The translations under genes and the position numbers were made by a program. A model generated the notes under the pieces. The model had not been told where the DNA came from, made no database searches, and was given only the letters and a program-made list of their open reading frames with translations. A DNA stretch of 7,680 nucleotides from the NCBI GenBank assembly GCA_035942915.1, contig DASZCR010000178.1:1-7680 (forward strand), written 5' to 3'. Shown piece after piece: positions 1-6,103 of the stretch (positions are counted from its first letter, which is position 1; every line of letters begins with the position of its first letter). The stretch is from DASZCR01 sp035942915 (GTDB lineage: Bacteria > Acidobacteriota > Blastocatellia > Pyrinomonadales > Pyrinomonadaceae).

Positions 1-59
1 GCCCGCGCTTTTCGCCTTTTCCGGGAGGTGATGCACGCCGTAGCACGCCGCCCCGTGTC

Positions 60-76
60 TGTTTCAGGGTGAAACA
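60..76. repeat. 17-bp perfect palindrome, possible operator
   Basis: TGTTTCA and TGAAACA form perfect 7-bp arms around a GGG spacer. The symmetry and size fit the site of a dimeric helix-turn-helix regulator. It is not followed by a T-run, so it is not a typical intrinsic terminator. No promoter is recognisable beside it and the first likely gene starts about 250 bp downstream, so the operator role is only a suggestion. A palindrome of this quality could occur by chance about once in this much DNA. Confidence 0.3.
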
Positions 77-234
77 CAAGGGGAGTGGAGCGCCGCCCGC
101 GAGGGCGCAATTTCGCGCTTTCTCGCGGCGAGATTTGAGGCACGCTGCTTGCTCTGTAAAAGCGCGTCAACGACACCCGGCGGCCATCATGAGAGAAGCT
201 TCCGGGACAAGCTGTTTGGCAATACTTAATGATA

Positions 235-280
235 GAATCGACCACGCGCTCCATATCAATCATACCTGCCGGGTCGATTC
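235..280 (+). repeat. Inverted repeat, potential stem-loop
   Basis: GAATCGACC (235-243) and GGTCGATTC (272-280) are perfect 9-bp reverse complements separated by 28 bases. In RNA this would give a 9-bp stem with a large, relatively AU-rich loop, ending 43 bases before the ATG at 324. It could be a 5'-UTR structure for the small downstream gene or a DNA-level site. No T-run follows, so it is not a rho-independent terminator. It matches no riboswitch I recognise. Confidence 0.4.
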
Positions 281-328
281 GCACAGATGAAAAAAGCGCG
301 TCCGCCGAGCGCGACGCGCACAGATGAA
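280..328 (+). repeat. 12-bp direct repeat CGCACAGATGAA
   Basis: CGCACAGATGAA occurs at 280-291 and again at 317-328, 37 bp apart. The second copy contains the ATG at 324 of the small gene. The first copy contains an ATG at 287 that opens an out-of-frame reading frame of 35 codons running into that gene. Immediately after, AGATGAATAC and its surroundings recur at 323-332 and 335-342, giving a second in-frame ATG at 336. Confidence 0.45.
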
Positions 329-575
329 TACCAAGATGAATACTTCCGAAAACCTTCAGCCGGCCTACGAGACTTCCGACCTCATTCTGGCTAGTTTCCT
401 GCGTTGCCGCAGCTTCCAAATCGAAGCTATCCGACGACACAACGGCCGCACGATTTTCGTCTTTGGCGACTCGCCGCAACTGCGGCGGGCGATTCTCGAC
501 TACGCCAACGACGCGACCGTCGCCGTGCGCTCGTTTTGCAGCACGATGCGAGACCTGAAGGCCATCACCCGTTAA
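324..575 (+). CDS. Small DUF5659-like protein
   Basis: The 83-residue product has a Tyr-Glu-Thr-Ser-Asp-Leu motif (15-20), a hydrophobic helix with one Cys (21-28), a basic segment followed by a beta-like Thr-Ile-Phe-Val-Phe strand (43-47), and a closing Met-Arg-Asp-Leu-Lys-Ala motif (75-80). This order matches what I recall of the DUF5659 family: small cytoplasmic proteins of unknown function. There is no signal peptide or membrane segment, in contrast to the secreted proteins downstream. Two in-frame ATGs (324 and 336) lie in a short tandem repeat and neither has a clear Shine-Dalgarno sequence. The ATG at 336 would leave 79 residues and still keep the whole conserved part. The gene is 112 bp upstream of the redox operon and may not belong to it. 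The family assignment is from memory. Confidence 0.7.
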   Translation: MNTKMNTSENLQPAYETSDLILASFLRCRSFQIEAIRRHNGRTIFVFGDSPQLRRAILDYANDATVAVRSFCSTMRDLKAITR

Positions 576-664
576 GCACCGGCGGGACGAAGGCGGAAGA
601 TAAACGACGGCACGGCCGCCATGCGCGCACGCTCGCTTTGTCGAGAGGCGCACTGGCCGCCCAG

Positions 665-691
665 ATGAAGCACAAAGAAGAGTTCATATGA
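665..691 (+). promoter_or_regulatory. Eight-codon mini-ORF overlapping next start
   Basis: An ATG inside CAGATGAA (662-669) opens an eight-codon frame (M-K-H-K-E-E-F-I) that stops at TGA 689-691. The stop overlaps the ATG at 688 of the propeller gene as ATGA. Such an overlap can allow termination-reinitiation, so this may be a leader that feeds ribosomes to the main gene. The mini-ORF has no Shine-Dalgarno sequence of its own, and its last codons include the purine run GAAGAG (677-682) that may serve as the ribosome-binding site for 688. The ATGA overlap is seen; a role is inferred. Confidence 0.35.
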
Positions 692-2706
692 AGACGACAC
701 GTCATGCACTGTTACTCGCAGCCCTTTTCCTTTCAATGACCTTCGGCGCGTCCCTCTCGGCTCAGACCGGGGGCGGCGCGTCGAACCCTCTTCCGACGGC
801 GTCTCCCGCCGCCAACACCACTGCGACGGCGCAACCGGCCGTCACCAAAAACGTCACACAGAAAGTCACGCGCGAGGGCATCGAGGTTGAGTTCAGCATC
901 GAGCCTATCACGTCGAAAGACAAGTCGAGCCTGATGGAAGGCGAAGACGCCCTCGTGCGTTTCCGCATCACCGACACGGCGACGCGCACGCCGCTCGGCG
1001 GCGTCAACCCTTCGGCTTGGATTTCCGGGCGCACCGATGCGGCCGTCACCGGCGACACCAAGCAGTGCCGCGAGAAGATTAGCGGCTTCCTGCAAGGCAG
1101 CCTGCGCTCGCGCCCCGATGTTGACCTCAACGCCTACTACGTGCTCGCGCTCAATCAGGAGGCGAACATCTCCGTCATCGACCCGCTGCTCGGCTTCGGC
1201 GGCAGCAAACTGCTGACGCTCGTCATGCTGAAGAGCCCCGGCGAGGACTGGGCTTTAACGGCTGACCGCAAGTGGCTCTTCGTCAGCATGCCTGCCGTCA
1301 ATCAGGTCGCCGTCGTCGACACGGCCACGTGGCGCGTCGTCAGCAACATCGACGCCGGACAGCGCCCCTCGCGCCTCGCCCTTCAGCCCGACGAGAAATA
1401 TCTCTGGGTGACGAACGATGCGGGCGTGACCGTCATCGACGCCGCGACGCAGAAGGCGGTCGCCACGATTGAGACCGGCGCGGGTCGCCACGAACTGGCC
1501 TTCAGCAACGACAGCCGCTTCGCCTTCGTCAGCAACCAGCAGGCGGGCACGCTCTCGGTCGTCTCCGTCGCGCAATTGGCGAAGGTCAAGGACGTGCCTG
1601 CGGGCGCGTCGCCCACGTCGATTTCCTTCTCGCCTCTGAGCCGCGCCGTCTACGTTGCGAGCGAGACCGACGGCCTCGTCACGGTCGTTGACGCTGCGAC
1701 GCACAAGACGTTGACCACCATCCAGACCAAGCCGGGTCTGCGTACGCTGCGCATCGAGAACAAGGGTCGCTTCGGCTTCATCACCAACTCGAAGGAGAAC
1801 ATGGTCTACGTCTTCGACGCCTCGACCAACCGGCTGCTCCACGAGATTCCGCTCGGCAAGTCGCCCGACCAGATTGTCTTCAGCGAAGGCTTCGCCTACA
1901 TTCGCTCGACCGGTACGGAAGAGATTTCTCTCATCCGCCTTGCGACGATGGGCAAAGAGCCGAACGTCGAACATTTTCCCGGCGGGCAGATTGCGCCCGA
2001 ACGTGCACGCTCCACGTCCGTCGCCGACACCCTCTTCCCGACGCCCGAAGGCAACTCGATGCTCGTCGCCAATCCGGCCGACCGCATCATCTACTACTAC
2101 ACCGAAGGCATGGCCGCGCCGATGGGCAACTTCCAGAACTATCGCCGCGAGCCGAAGGCCGTGAGAACCGTTGACCGTTCGTTGCGCGAGAGCGCGCCCG
2201 GCGTCTACACGACGACCATCAAACTGCCGACGAGCGGACAATACGATGTCTCCTTCCTGCTCGACTCGCCGCGCATCGCGCACTGCTTCGAGGCCGCTGC
2301 CGCGCCGAACCCGGCCGTTAAGCGCGTCGTCGCCAAAGCGCCCGTCAAGATTGAGTATCTGACGAAGGAGCGCAACATCCGCACGAACGCACCGTTCAAA
2401 GTTCGCTTCAAGCTGTTGGACGCCGAGACCGGACAGGCCAAAGCCGACCTCAAGGACGTGCGCGTGCTGACGTTCCTCTCGCCCGGCATCTGGCAGAAGC
2501 GCGACATCGCGCAATCGGTCGGCGAGGGCGTCTATGAAATCACTCTCAACGTTCCGCAGGCTGGCTACTACATGGTCTTCATCGAGAGCCAGACGCTCGG
2601 CGTCAAATTCCGCGACCTGCCCTATCTCAGCCTGCAAGCGACGAGCGCCCCGGCCACAGCCGACGCCTCGAAGCAGACCGGCGGCGAGACCAAGCAGCAG
2701 CAATAG
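688..2706 (+). CDS. Secreted YVTN/cytochrome-D1-like beta-propeller, FixH-like domains
   Basis: A signal peptide (1-25, cleavage after Leu-Ser-Ala) precedes a Thr/Ala-rich linker. Residues 61-115 look like the first half of a FixH/YtkA-type beta-sandwich. A YVTN-type propeller fills about 148-475, with about eight repeats of the form V-x-V-V-D-x-A-T (strands near 161, 207, 247, 289, 331, 373, 413, 467). Residues 483-535 resemble the second half of the sandwich, and 551-650 a complete second one, followed by a Gln-rich tail. There is no CXXCH, so no c-type heme is expected, and I see no basis for claiming heme d1 binding. The only mature cysteines are C127 and C533, one on each side of the propeller. 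Families of this kind (YncE, NirN/cd1-related, PQQ-associated propellers) act in the periplasm with redox enzymes. Here it heads an operon with two Sco proteins and a cytochrome. It is likely a scaffold or electron-transfer partner; its exact role is unknown. Confidence 0.85.
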   Translation: MKTTRHALLLAALFLSMTFGASLSAQTGGGASNPLPTASPAANTTATAQPAVTKNVTQKVTREGIEVEFSIEPITSKDKSSLMEGEDALVRFRITDTATRTPLGGVNPSAWISGRTDAAVTGDTKQCREKISGFLQGSLRSRPDVDLNAYYVLALNQEANISVIDPLLGFGGSKLLTLVMLKSPGEDWALTADRKWLFVSMPAVNQVAVVDTATWRVVSNIDAGQRPSRLALQPDEKYLWVTNDAGVTVIDAATQKAVATIETGAGRHELAFSNDSRFAFVSNQQAGTLSVVSVAQLAKVKDVPAGASPTSISFSPLSRAVYVASETDGLVTVVDAATHKTLTTIQTKPGLRTLRIENKGRFGFITNSKENMVYVFDASTNRLLHEIPLGKSPDQIVFSEGFAYIRSTGTEEISLIRLATMGKEPNVEHFPGGQIAPERARSTSVADTLFPTPEGNSMLVANPADRIIYYYTEGMAAPMGNFQNYRREPKAVRTVDRSLRESAPGVYTTTIKLPTSGQYDVSFLLDSPRIAHCFEAAAAPNPAVKRVVAKAPVKIEYLTKERNIRTNAPFKVRFKLLDAETGQAKADLKDVRVLTFLSPGIWQKRDIAQSVGEGVYEITLNVPQAGYYMVFIESQTLGVKFRDLPYLSLQATSAPATADASKQTGGETKQQQ

Positions 2707-2707
2707 T

Positions 2708-2746
2708 ATGAGGATGCGGCGGCAGACAAACTCGGAGAAGAAGTGA
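2708..2746 (+). promoter_or_regulatory. Twelve-codon mini-ORF bridging two genes
   Basis: Starting one base after the propeller gene's TAG, an ATG opens a 12-codon, Arg/Lys-rich frame. Its TGA (2744-2746) shares its A with the ATG at 2746 of the next gene, giving TGATG. It spans nearly the whole 39-bp gap and could carry ribosomes across it by reinitiation. It has no Shine-Dalgarno sequence, and the gap's purine-rich sequence also serves as ribosome-binding site for 2746. It may be coincidental. Confidence 0.3.
2734..2740 (+). promoter_or_regulatory. Shine-Dalgarno for the first Sco gene
   Basis: GGAGAAG lies upstream of two adjacent candidate starts, GTG 2743 and ATG 2746. The GGAG core ends eight bases before ATG 2746 but only five before GTG 2743. 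This spacing, plus the preference for ATG, favours 2746. Confidence 0.55.
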
Positions 2747-3630
2747 TGAACAACAGAACGATGCTCAAGAGCGGCGCACGCGCACTGACGGGGATAAAGA
2801 GGACGATGACTCTCATCCTCCTCATCTGCGCGCTGGCTGCGACCATCCTCGCGCCTTCGGCGCACGCGCAGCAACAGAAGCGCAGCGGCAACAAAGCCTC
2901 TTCGCAGGCGAAGGCCAGCAAGGCGAAGGCTGAGGCGCACGACGACCACGTCGCATACTACTCTTGCCCGATGCATCCGAGCGTCCGCTCGAAGTCTCCG
3001 GCCAAGTGTCCGAAGTGCGGCATGGAACTGCGCGCCGTCTCGCAGGAAGATGCCGCGCGCGAAGCGGCCGCCGCGTCGAACGTCGCCGCTGCTCCGCGCG
3101 AAGCGGGCGAGGCCGTTGACCCGCAGGCCTCTCTGGCGAATCTGCCCGACATCGAACTGCTCGACCAGAACGGACGCAAAATCAAGTTCTACAGCGACCT
3201 CGTGAAAGGCAAAACGGTCGCCATCAATTTCATCTTTACGACGTGTACGACCATCTGCCCGCCGCTCGGCGCGACCTTCGCGCGCGTGCAGCGGGACTTG
3301 GGCGAGCGCACCGGGCGCGACGTGCATTTCATCTCCGTCAGCGTTGACCCCGTGACCGACACACCCGAACGGCTCAAGGCTTGGGGCGCGAAGTTCAAGG
3401 CAGGCCCCGGCTGGACGTTTGTGACCGGCGAGAAGGCGGCCGTCGATAGTCTGCTCAAGGCGCTCGGCGCTTCGACCGCCAGCCGCGAAGACCACACGCC
3501 GACTGTCATCATCGGCAACGACCTGCAAGCCAACTGGACGCGCACCTATGGCCTCGCCAAGCCGAGCCAGATTGTTAAAATCATCGACGAAGTTTCCGAA
3601 ACACCAGCACCGAAGGAGGCGCAAAAATAA
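2746..3630 (+). CDS. Sco protein with N-terminal heavy-metal-binding domain
   Basis: Numbering is from ATG 2746 (294 residues); GTG 2743 would add one. A signal peptide ends near residue 41 (Ala-His-Ala before Gln), followed by a Lys/Ala/Gln-rich linker. Residues 71-95 are a heavy-metal-binding (HMBD) module with Cys74-Pro-Met-His77 and Cys88-x-x-Cys91-Gly-Met, as in CusB and some CopA-type proteins. An Ala-rich spacer leads to a thioredoxin-fold Sco domain (about 136-282) with the CXXXC pair C167/C171 and the conserved downstream His250. This is the complete Cu-binding Cys-Cys-His set. Sco1/SenC proteins deliver copper to, or reduce the thiols of, the CuA site of cytochrome oxidases and related enzymes. 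The HMBD may capture copper or supply a second metal site. A hydrophobic N-terminus could also remain as a membrane anchor. The gene overlaps the next by one base and is its paralogue. Confidence 0.9.
   Translation: MNNRTMLKSGARALTGIKRTMTLILLICALAATILAPSAHAQQQKRSGNKASSQAKASKAKAEAHDDHVAYYSCPMHPSVRSKSPAKCPKCGMELRAVSQEDAAREAAAASNVAAAPREAGEAVDPQASLANLPDIELLDQNGRKIKFYSDLVKGKTVAINFIFTTCTTICPPLGATFARVQRDLGERTGRDVHFISVSVDPVTDTPERLKAWGAKFKAGPGWTFVTGEKAAVDSLLKALGASTASREDHTPTVIIGNDLQANWTRTYGLAKPSQIVKIIDEVSETPAPKEAQK
3613..3619 (+). promoter_or_regulatory. Strong Shine-Dalgarno for the second Sco gene
   Basis: AAGGAGG lies within the last codons of the first Sco gene, ten bases before ATG 3630. It is the best ribosome-binding site in the window and fixes the start of the second Sco gene despite the TAATG one-base overlap. 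Confidence 0.75.
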
Positions 3631-4313
3631 TGACGAAGAAACTCGTCCTCGCCATCGCTCTCATCTTTGTGGCCGCTGCCTCCAACGAGCATCGCGCCCT
3701 CGCGCAGCAGGCGAAGCAGCCGCAGACGCAGACGCAAACGAAGCAACAACCGGCCGCGCCTCCTGCGCACGACCACTCGCAGATGCACAAGAAGGCCGAG
3801 CCGATGGCCGACCCCTCGGCCGCGCAGAAGTACTTCACCGACGTTGAACTGCTCACGCAGGACGGCGAGCGCGTCCGCTTCTACAGCGACGTGCTCAAGG
3901 GGAAGACGGTGGTCGTCAATGTCTTTTTCACCACCTGCACGGCCGTCTGCCCGCCGATGAACCGCAACATGGAGAAGATTCAAGAGGCTTTCGGCGACCG
4001 CATCGGGAAAGACCTCCATCTCGTCTCCATCACGGTTGACCCTGTCAACGATTCGCCGCCGCGCCTCAAGGAGTACGCGCAGAAGTTCAATGCGCGGCCG
4101 GGCTGGACGTTCCTGACGGGTAAGAAGGAGAATGTCGATTGGGCACTCTACAAACTCGGACAGTACGTCGAGACGAAGGACGACCACAAGACCATTATCA
4201 TCGTCGGCAACGAAGCGACCGGACTCTGGAAGAAGGCTTTCGGGCTGGCGCGCTCTGACGAGTTGGTGAAGGTCGTCCAGAGCGTCGTTGACGACAAGCC
4301 CGCGACGAAGTAA
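3630..4313 (+). CDS. Sco1/SenC-family copper chaperone
   Basis: The 227-residue product has a signal peptide (1-25, Leu-Ala before Gln), a Gln/Thr/Pro-rich linker, and a His-Met cluster (H47, H49, M52, H53) that may bind metal. The Sco thioredoxin-like domain (about 70-220) has CXXXC at C103/C107 and conserved His186, so the copper-binding ligands are intact. Sco proteins act outside the cytoplasmic membrane in copper insertion into, or thiol maintenance of, CuA-type centres. About half of the residues in the Sco core match the preceding gene by eye, so the pair arose by duplication. This copy lacks the Cys-rich metal domain and has the simpler His/Met segment instead. TAATG overlap and a strong ribosome-binding site indicate coupled expression. 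Two different Sco proteins in tandem suggest separate steps, for example metal loading and thiol reduction; this is inference. Confidence 0.9.
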   Translation: MTKKLVLAIALIFVAAASNEHRALAQQAKQPQTQTQTKQQPAAPPAHDHSQMHKKAEPMADPSAAQKYFTDVELLTQDGERVRFYSDVLKGKTVVVNVFFTTCTAVCPPMNRNMEKIQEAFGDRIGKDLHLVSITVDPVNDSPPRLKEYAQKFNARPGWTFLTGKKENVDWALYKLGQYVETKDDHKTIIIVGNEATGLWKKAFGLARSDELVKVVQSVVDDKPATK

Positions 4314-4336
4314 ACCGTGAGTCTGCGATAACAAGG

Positions 4337-6070
4337 ATGCTCAAGAAACTAAAACTGCTGGCCGTCGCCCTGTGGGTCGCCTTCGCGCTCGCCGTCTCGT
4401 GCGCACTGTTTGCGCCGGGCACGTCCGCCTCCGGCAGTCCACGCGGACAGCAGCAGCAGCAGCAACAACGACAGCAGCCATCCACACAGCAACCGACGAA
4501 CGCGCCTGCGACGCCCGCCGCCTCGCAGGCGCAGCAGCAGCAGCAACCCGCCAGCGGCAACAACAACAGCGGCGGGTTGACCGCTTCCGAGCGACGCGGC
4601 AAGGCCATCTACCTGCGCGGCGAGAGCACTTCGGGAAGAGAGATAACGGCCATCGTCGGAGAGGTTGACGTGCCCGCCTCGACCGTCACCTGCGCCGGTT
4701 GTCACGGCGCACGCGGCGAGGGTAAGACCGAAGGCGGCGTCACGGCCGGGGCGCTGATGTGGTCGCACCTCATCAAGTCCTACGGCCACACGCACCCGAC
4801 GGGTCGCAAGCATGGCCCCTTCAACGAGACGCTCTTTGCGCGCGCCACCACGCAGGGGCTTGACCCTGATGGCAACGAACTGCTCGTTGCCATGCCGCGC
4901 TATCGCATGGCGGCCGAAGACTTGGTTGACCTCATCGCTTACATCAAGCGCATCGAGAACGACCGCGACCCCGGACTGACCGACACTTCACTGAAGGTCG
5001 GGACGTTGCTGCCGACCAGAGGCGCGCTCGCCGACAGCGGCGCGGCCATGCGCGACGTGCTCAACGCCTACTTCCAAGACCTCAACAGTCGTGGCGGCAT
5101 CTATAACCGCAAGGTTGAACTAGAGGTGGTCGAGACGGGCGCAGACGCCGCCGCGACGGCCGAGAATGTGCGTCGCCTGCTCGACGAAGGTCAGGTCTTC
5201 TCGCTCGTCAGCGGGATGAGCGCGGGCGCGGACAGAGAACTGGCCGCCTTGACGCAGGAGCGCGAAGTGCCCTTCATCGGCCCGACGACGCTGCTGCCGC
5301 TGACGGGCTTTCAGAAGAACCGTTACATCTTCTACCTGCTGCCCGGCATGACGGAACAGGCGCGCGCGCTCGCCGCCTTCGCCGGACGCCGCCAGCCGCT
5401 CGCCGCCTCGCTCATCGCCGTCATCAACCCTGAAACGGAGATTGCCGTCGCGGCCGCGTCGGCCATCGAGGAGGAGATTAAAAAACAGGGCGCAGGCTCG
5501 GTGCAGAAAGTGGCTTACCAGCGCGGGAAGTTCGATGCGGCGGCGACGGTGGCGAGCCTCAAGGGCAGGGAAGTTGTCTTCTTCCTCGGTTCAAACGGCG
5601 AGGACGTGAGCTTCATCAAAGAGGCCGCCGCGCAAGGGTGGACGCCGACCGTCCTGCTGCTCGGCACGTTCGTCTCGCGCGACTTGCAGGACGCCATTCC
5701 GCTCTCTTTCAAAGACAGGGTCTTTCTCGCTTTCCCGACCGTCCCTTCCGACATCACTCCGGCGGGGACGGCCGAGTTTCGCGCGCTCGCCGAGAAGTAC
5801 AAGTTCGCCATCCGCCATACGGCGGCGCAACTGTCGGCGCTGGCCGCCGCCAAGACTCTGGTCGAAGGGCTTAAACGAGCCGGTAAAGACCTCAGCCGCG
5901 AGCGGCTCATCACGGCACTCGAAGGACTCTACGACTTCGAGACCGGCGTCACGCCGCGTCTGACCTTCGGCCCCAATCGCCGGGTCGGCGCAGCCGGAGC
6001 GCACATCGTCAGCATCGACCCGGCGACGAAGCAGTTCGTCGTCTCAAGCGATTGGATTAAAGTCAATTGA
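4337..6070 (+). CDS. Cytochrome c fused to periplasmic ligand-binding domain
   Basis: The 577-residue product begins with a hydrophobic export signal. Ala-Val-Ser-Cys22 is a possible but imperfect lipobox, so it may be a lipoprotein or signal-peptidase-I cleaved. A Gln/Asn-rich linker (38-80) follows. A mono-heme class-I cytochrome c domain (about 82-207) has C119-x-x-C122-H123 and a probable axial Met186 in Ala-Met-Pro-Arg. Residues 218-560 form a Peripla_BP_6-type fold, as in Leu/Ile/Val-binding and amide-binding receptors: paired lobes, with a Gly-Pro-Thr-Thr hinge-like segment near 315. No permease or ATPase gene is nearby, so ordinary ABC uptake is unlikely in this window. Ligand-dependent redox sensing or docking to a dehydrogenase is a plausible use. 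Separate substrate-binding and cytochrome proteins accompany PQQ-dependent alcohol dehydrogenase systems, which is a useful parallel. AAGG directly abuts the ATG, an unusually close ribosome-binding site. The ligand is unknown. Confidence 0.88.
   Translation: MLKKLKLLAVALWVAFALAVSCALFAPGTSASGSPRGQQQQQQQRQQPSTQQPTNAPATPAASQAQQQQQPASGNNNSGGLTASERRGKAIYLRGESTSGREITAIVGEVDVPASTVTCAGCHGARGEGKTEGGVTAGALMWSHLIKSYGHTHPTGRKHGPFNETLFARATTQGLDPDGNELLVAMPRYRMAAEDLVDLIAYIKRIENDRDPGLTDTSLKVGTLLPTRGALADSGAAMRDVLNAYFQDLNSRGGIYNRKVELEVVETGADAAATAENVRRLLDEGQVFSLVSGMSAGADRELAALTQEREVPFIGPTTLLPLTGFQKNRYIFYLLPGMTEQARALAAFAGRRQPLAASLIAVINPETEIAVAAASAIEEEIKKQGAGSVQKVAYQRGKFDAAATVASLKGREVVFFLGSNGEDVSFIKEAAAQGWTPTVLLLGTFVSRDLQDAIPLSFKDRVFLAFPTVPSDITPAGTAEFRALAEKYKFAIRHTAAQLSALAAAKTLVEGLKRAGKDLSRERLITALEGLYDFETGVTPRLTFGPNRRVGAAGAHIVSIDPATKQFVVSSDWIKVN
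4448..4546 (+). repeat. CAG/CAA-rich low-complexity linker repeat
   Basis: Five CAG codons, two CAA and further CAG pairs (4448-4477), then a second CAG/CAA run (4529-4546), encode seven- and five-residue Gln runs at residues 38-44 and 66-70 of the cytochrome fusion. The tract separates the export signal from the heme domain and is probably a flexible tether. Such codon runs are prone to slippage, so length may vary between strains. Confidence 0.75.
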
Positions 6071-6075
6071 TTTCA

Positions 6076-6103
6076 GATGAACGAAAGATGAAACGAAAGA
6101 TGA
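6076..6103 (+). repeat. Tandem start-site repeat with mini-ORF
   Basis: GATGAACGAAA, GATGAAACGAAA and GATGAAC follow one another, giving three ATGs at 6077, 6088 and 6100. The first ATG, inside CAGATGAA (6074-6081), is out of frame and encodes four codons (M-N-E-R). Its TGA (6089-6091) overlaps ATG 6088 as ATGA. The other two ATGs are in frame for the downstream gene. The arrangement could provide reinitiation or alternative starts; no Shine-Dalgarno sequence is evident for any of them. Confidence 0.45.

Larger units (their letters stand above)
1..323. other. Leader region without a convincing gene
   Basis: No reading frame here looks like a real protein. One frame is open from the left edge to a stop at 70-72 and could be the last 23 codons of an upstream gene, but it is too short to judge. 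A GTG-started frame at 69-290 gives an Arg/Ala-rich product with no recognisable motif and no Shine-Dalgarno sequence. The stretch does hold three repeat structures, annotated separately at 60-76, 235-280 and 280-328. A TAGAAT hexamer at 233-238 resembles a -10 box, but no acceptable -35 lies 16-18 bp upstream, so I do not call a promoter. Confidence 0.6.

Noticed and set aside
121..133. TCTCGC-G-GCGAGA imperfect hairpin-like palindrome, and a short CGCCC-GCGA-GGGCG hairpin just upstream
   Set aside because: Short GC-rich symmetries are common at this base composition and nothing nearby (promoter, T-run) gives them a role.
69..290. GTG-started 73-codon frame in the leader region
   Set aside because: No Shine-Dalgarno sequence, no recognisable motif, biased Arg/Ala/His composition, and it contains the palindrome and stem-loop. 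Unlikely to be a gene.
404..691. 95-codon frame overlapping the DUF5659-like gene and running to 691
   Set aside because: Mostly an out-of-frame shadow of the small gene with an Arg-rich product. Only its last eight codons (665-691) are of interest, as a mini-ORF.
1255..3624. Very long open frame (789 codons) on the minus strand across the propeller and first Sco genes
   Set aside because: It is antisense to two genes with clear domains and signal peptides. Its product is Arg/Val/Gly-rich without recognisable motifs, and such frames are expected opposite high-GC genes that avoid TTA, CTA and TCA codons. It is not annotated.
4448..4477. CAG repeat considered as a non-coding microsatellite or CRISPR-like array
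   Set aside because: It is in frame, encodes a Gln linker inside a clear gene, and has no repeat-spacer pattern.
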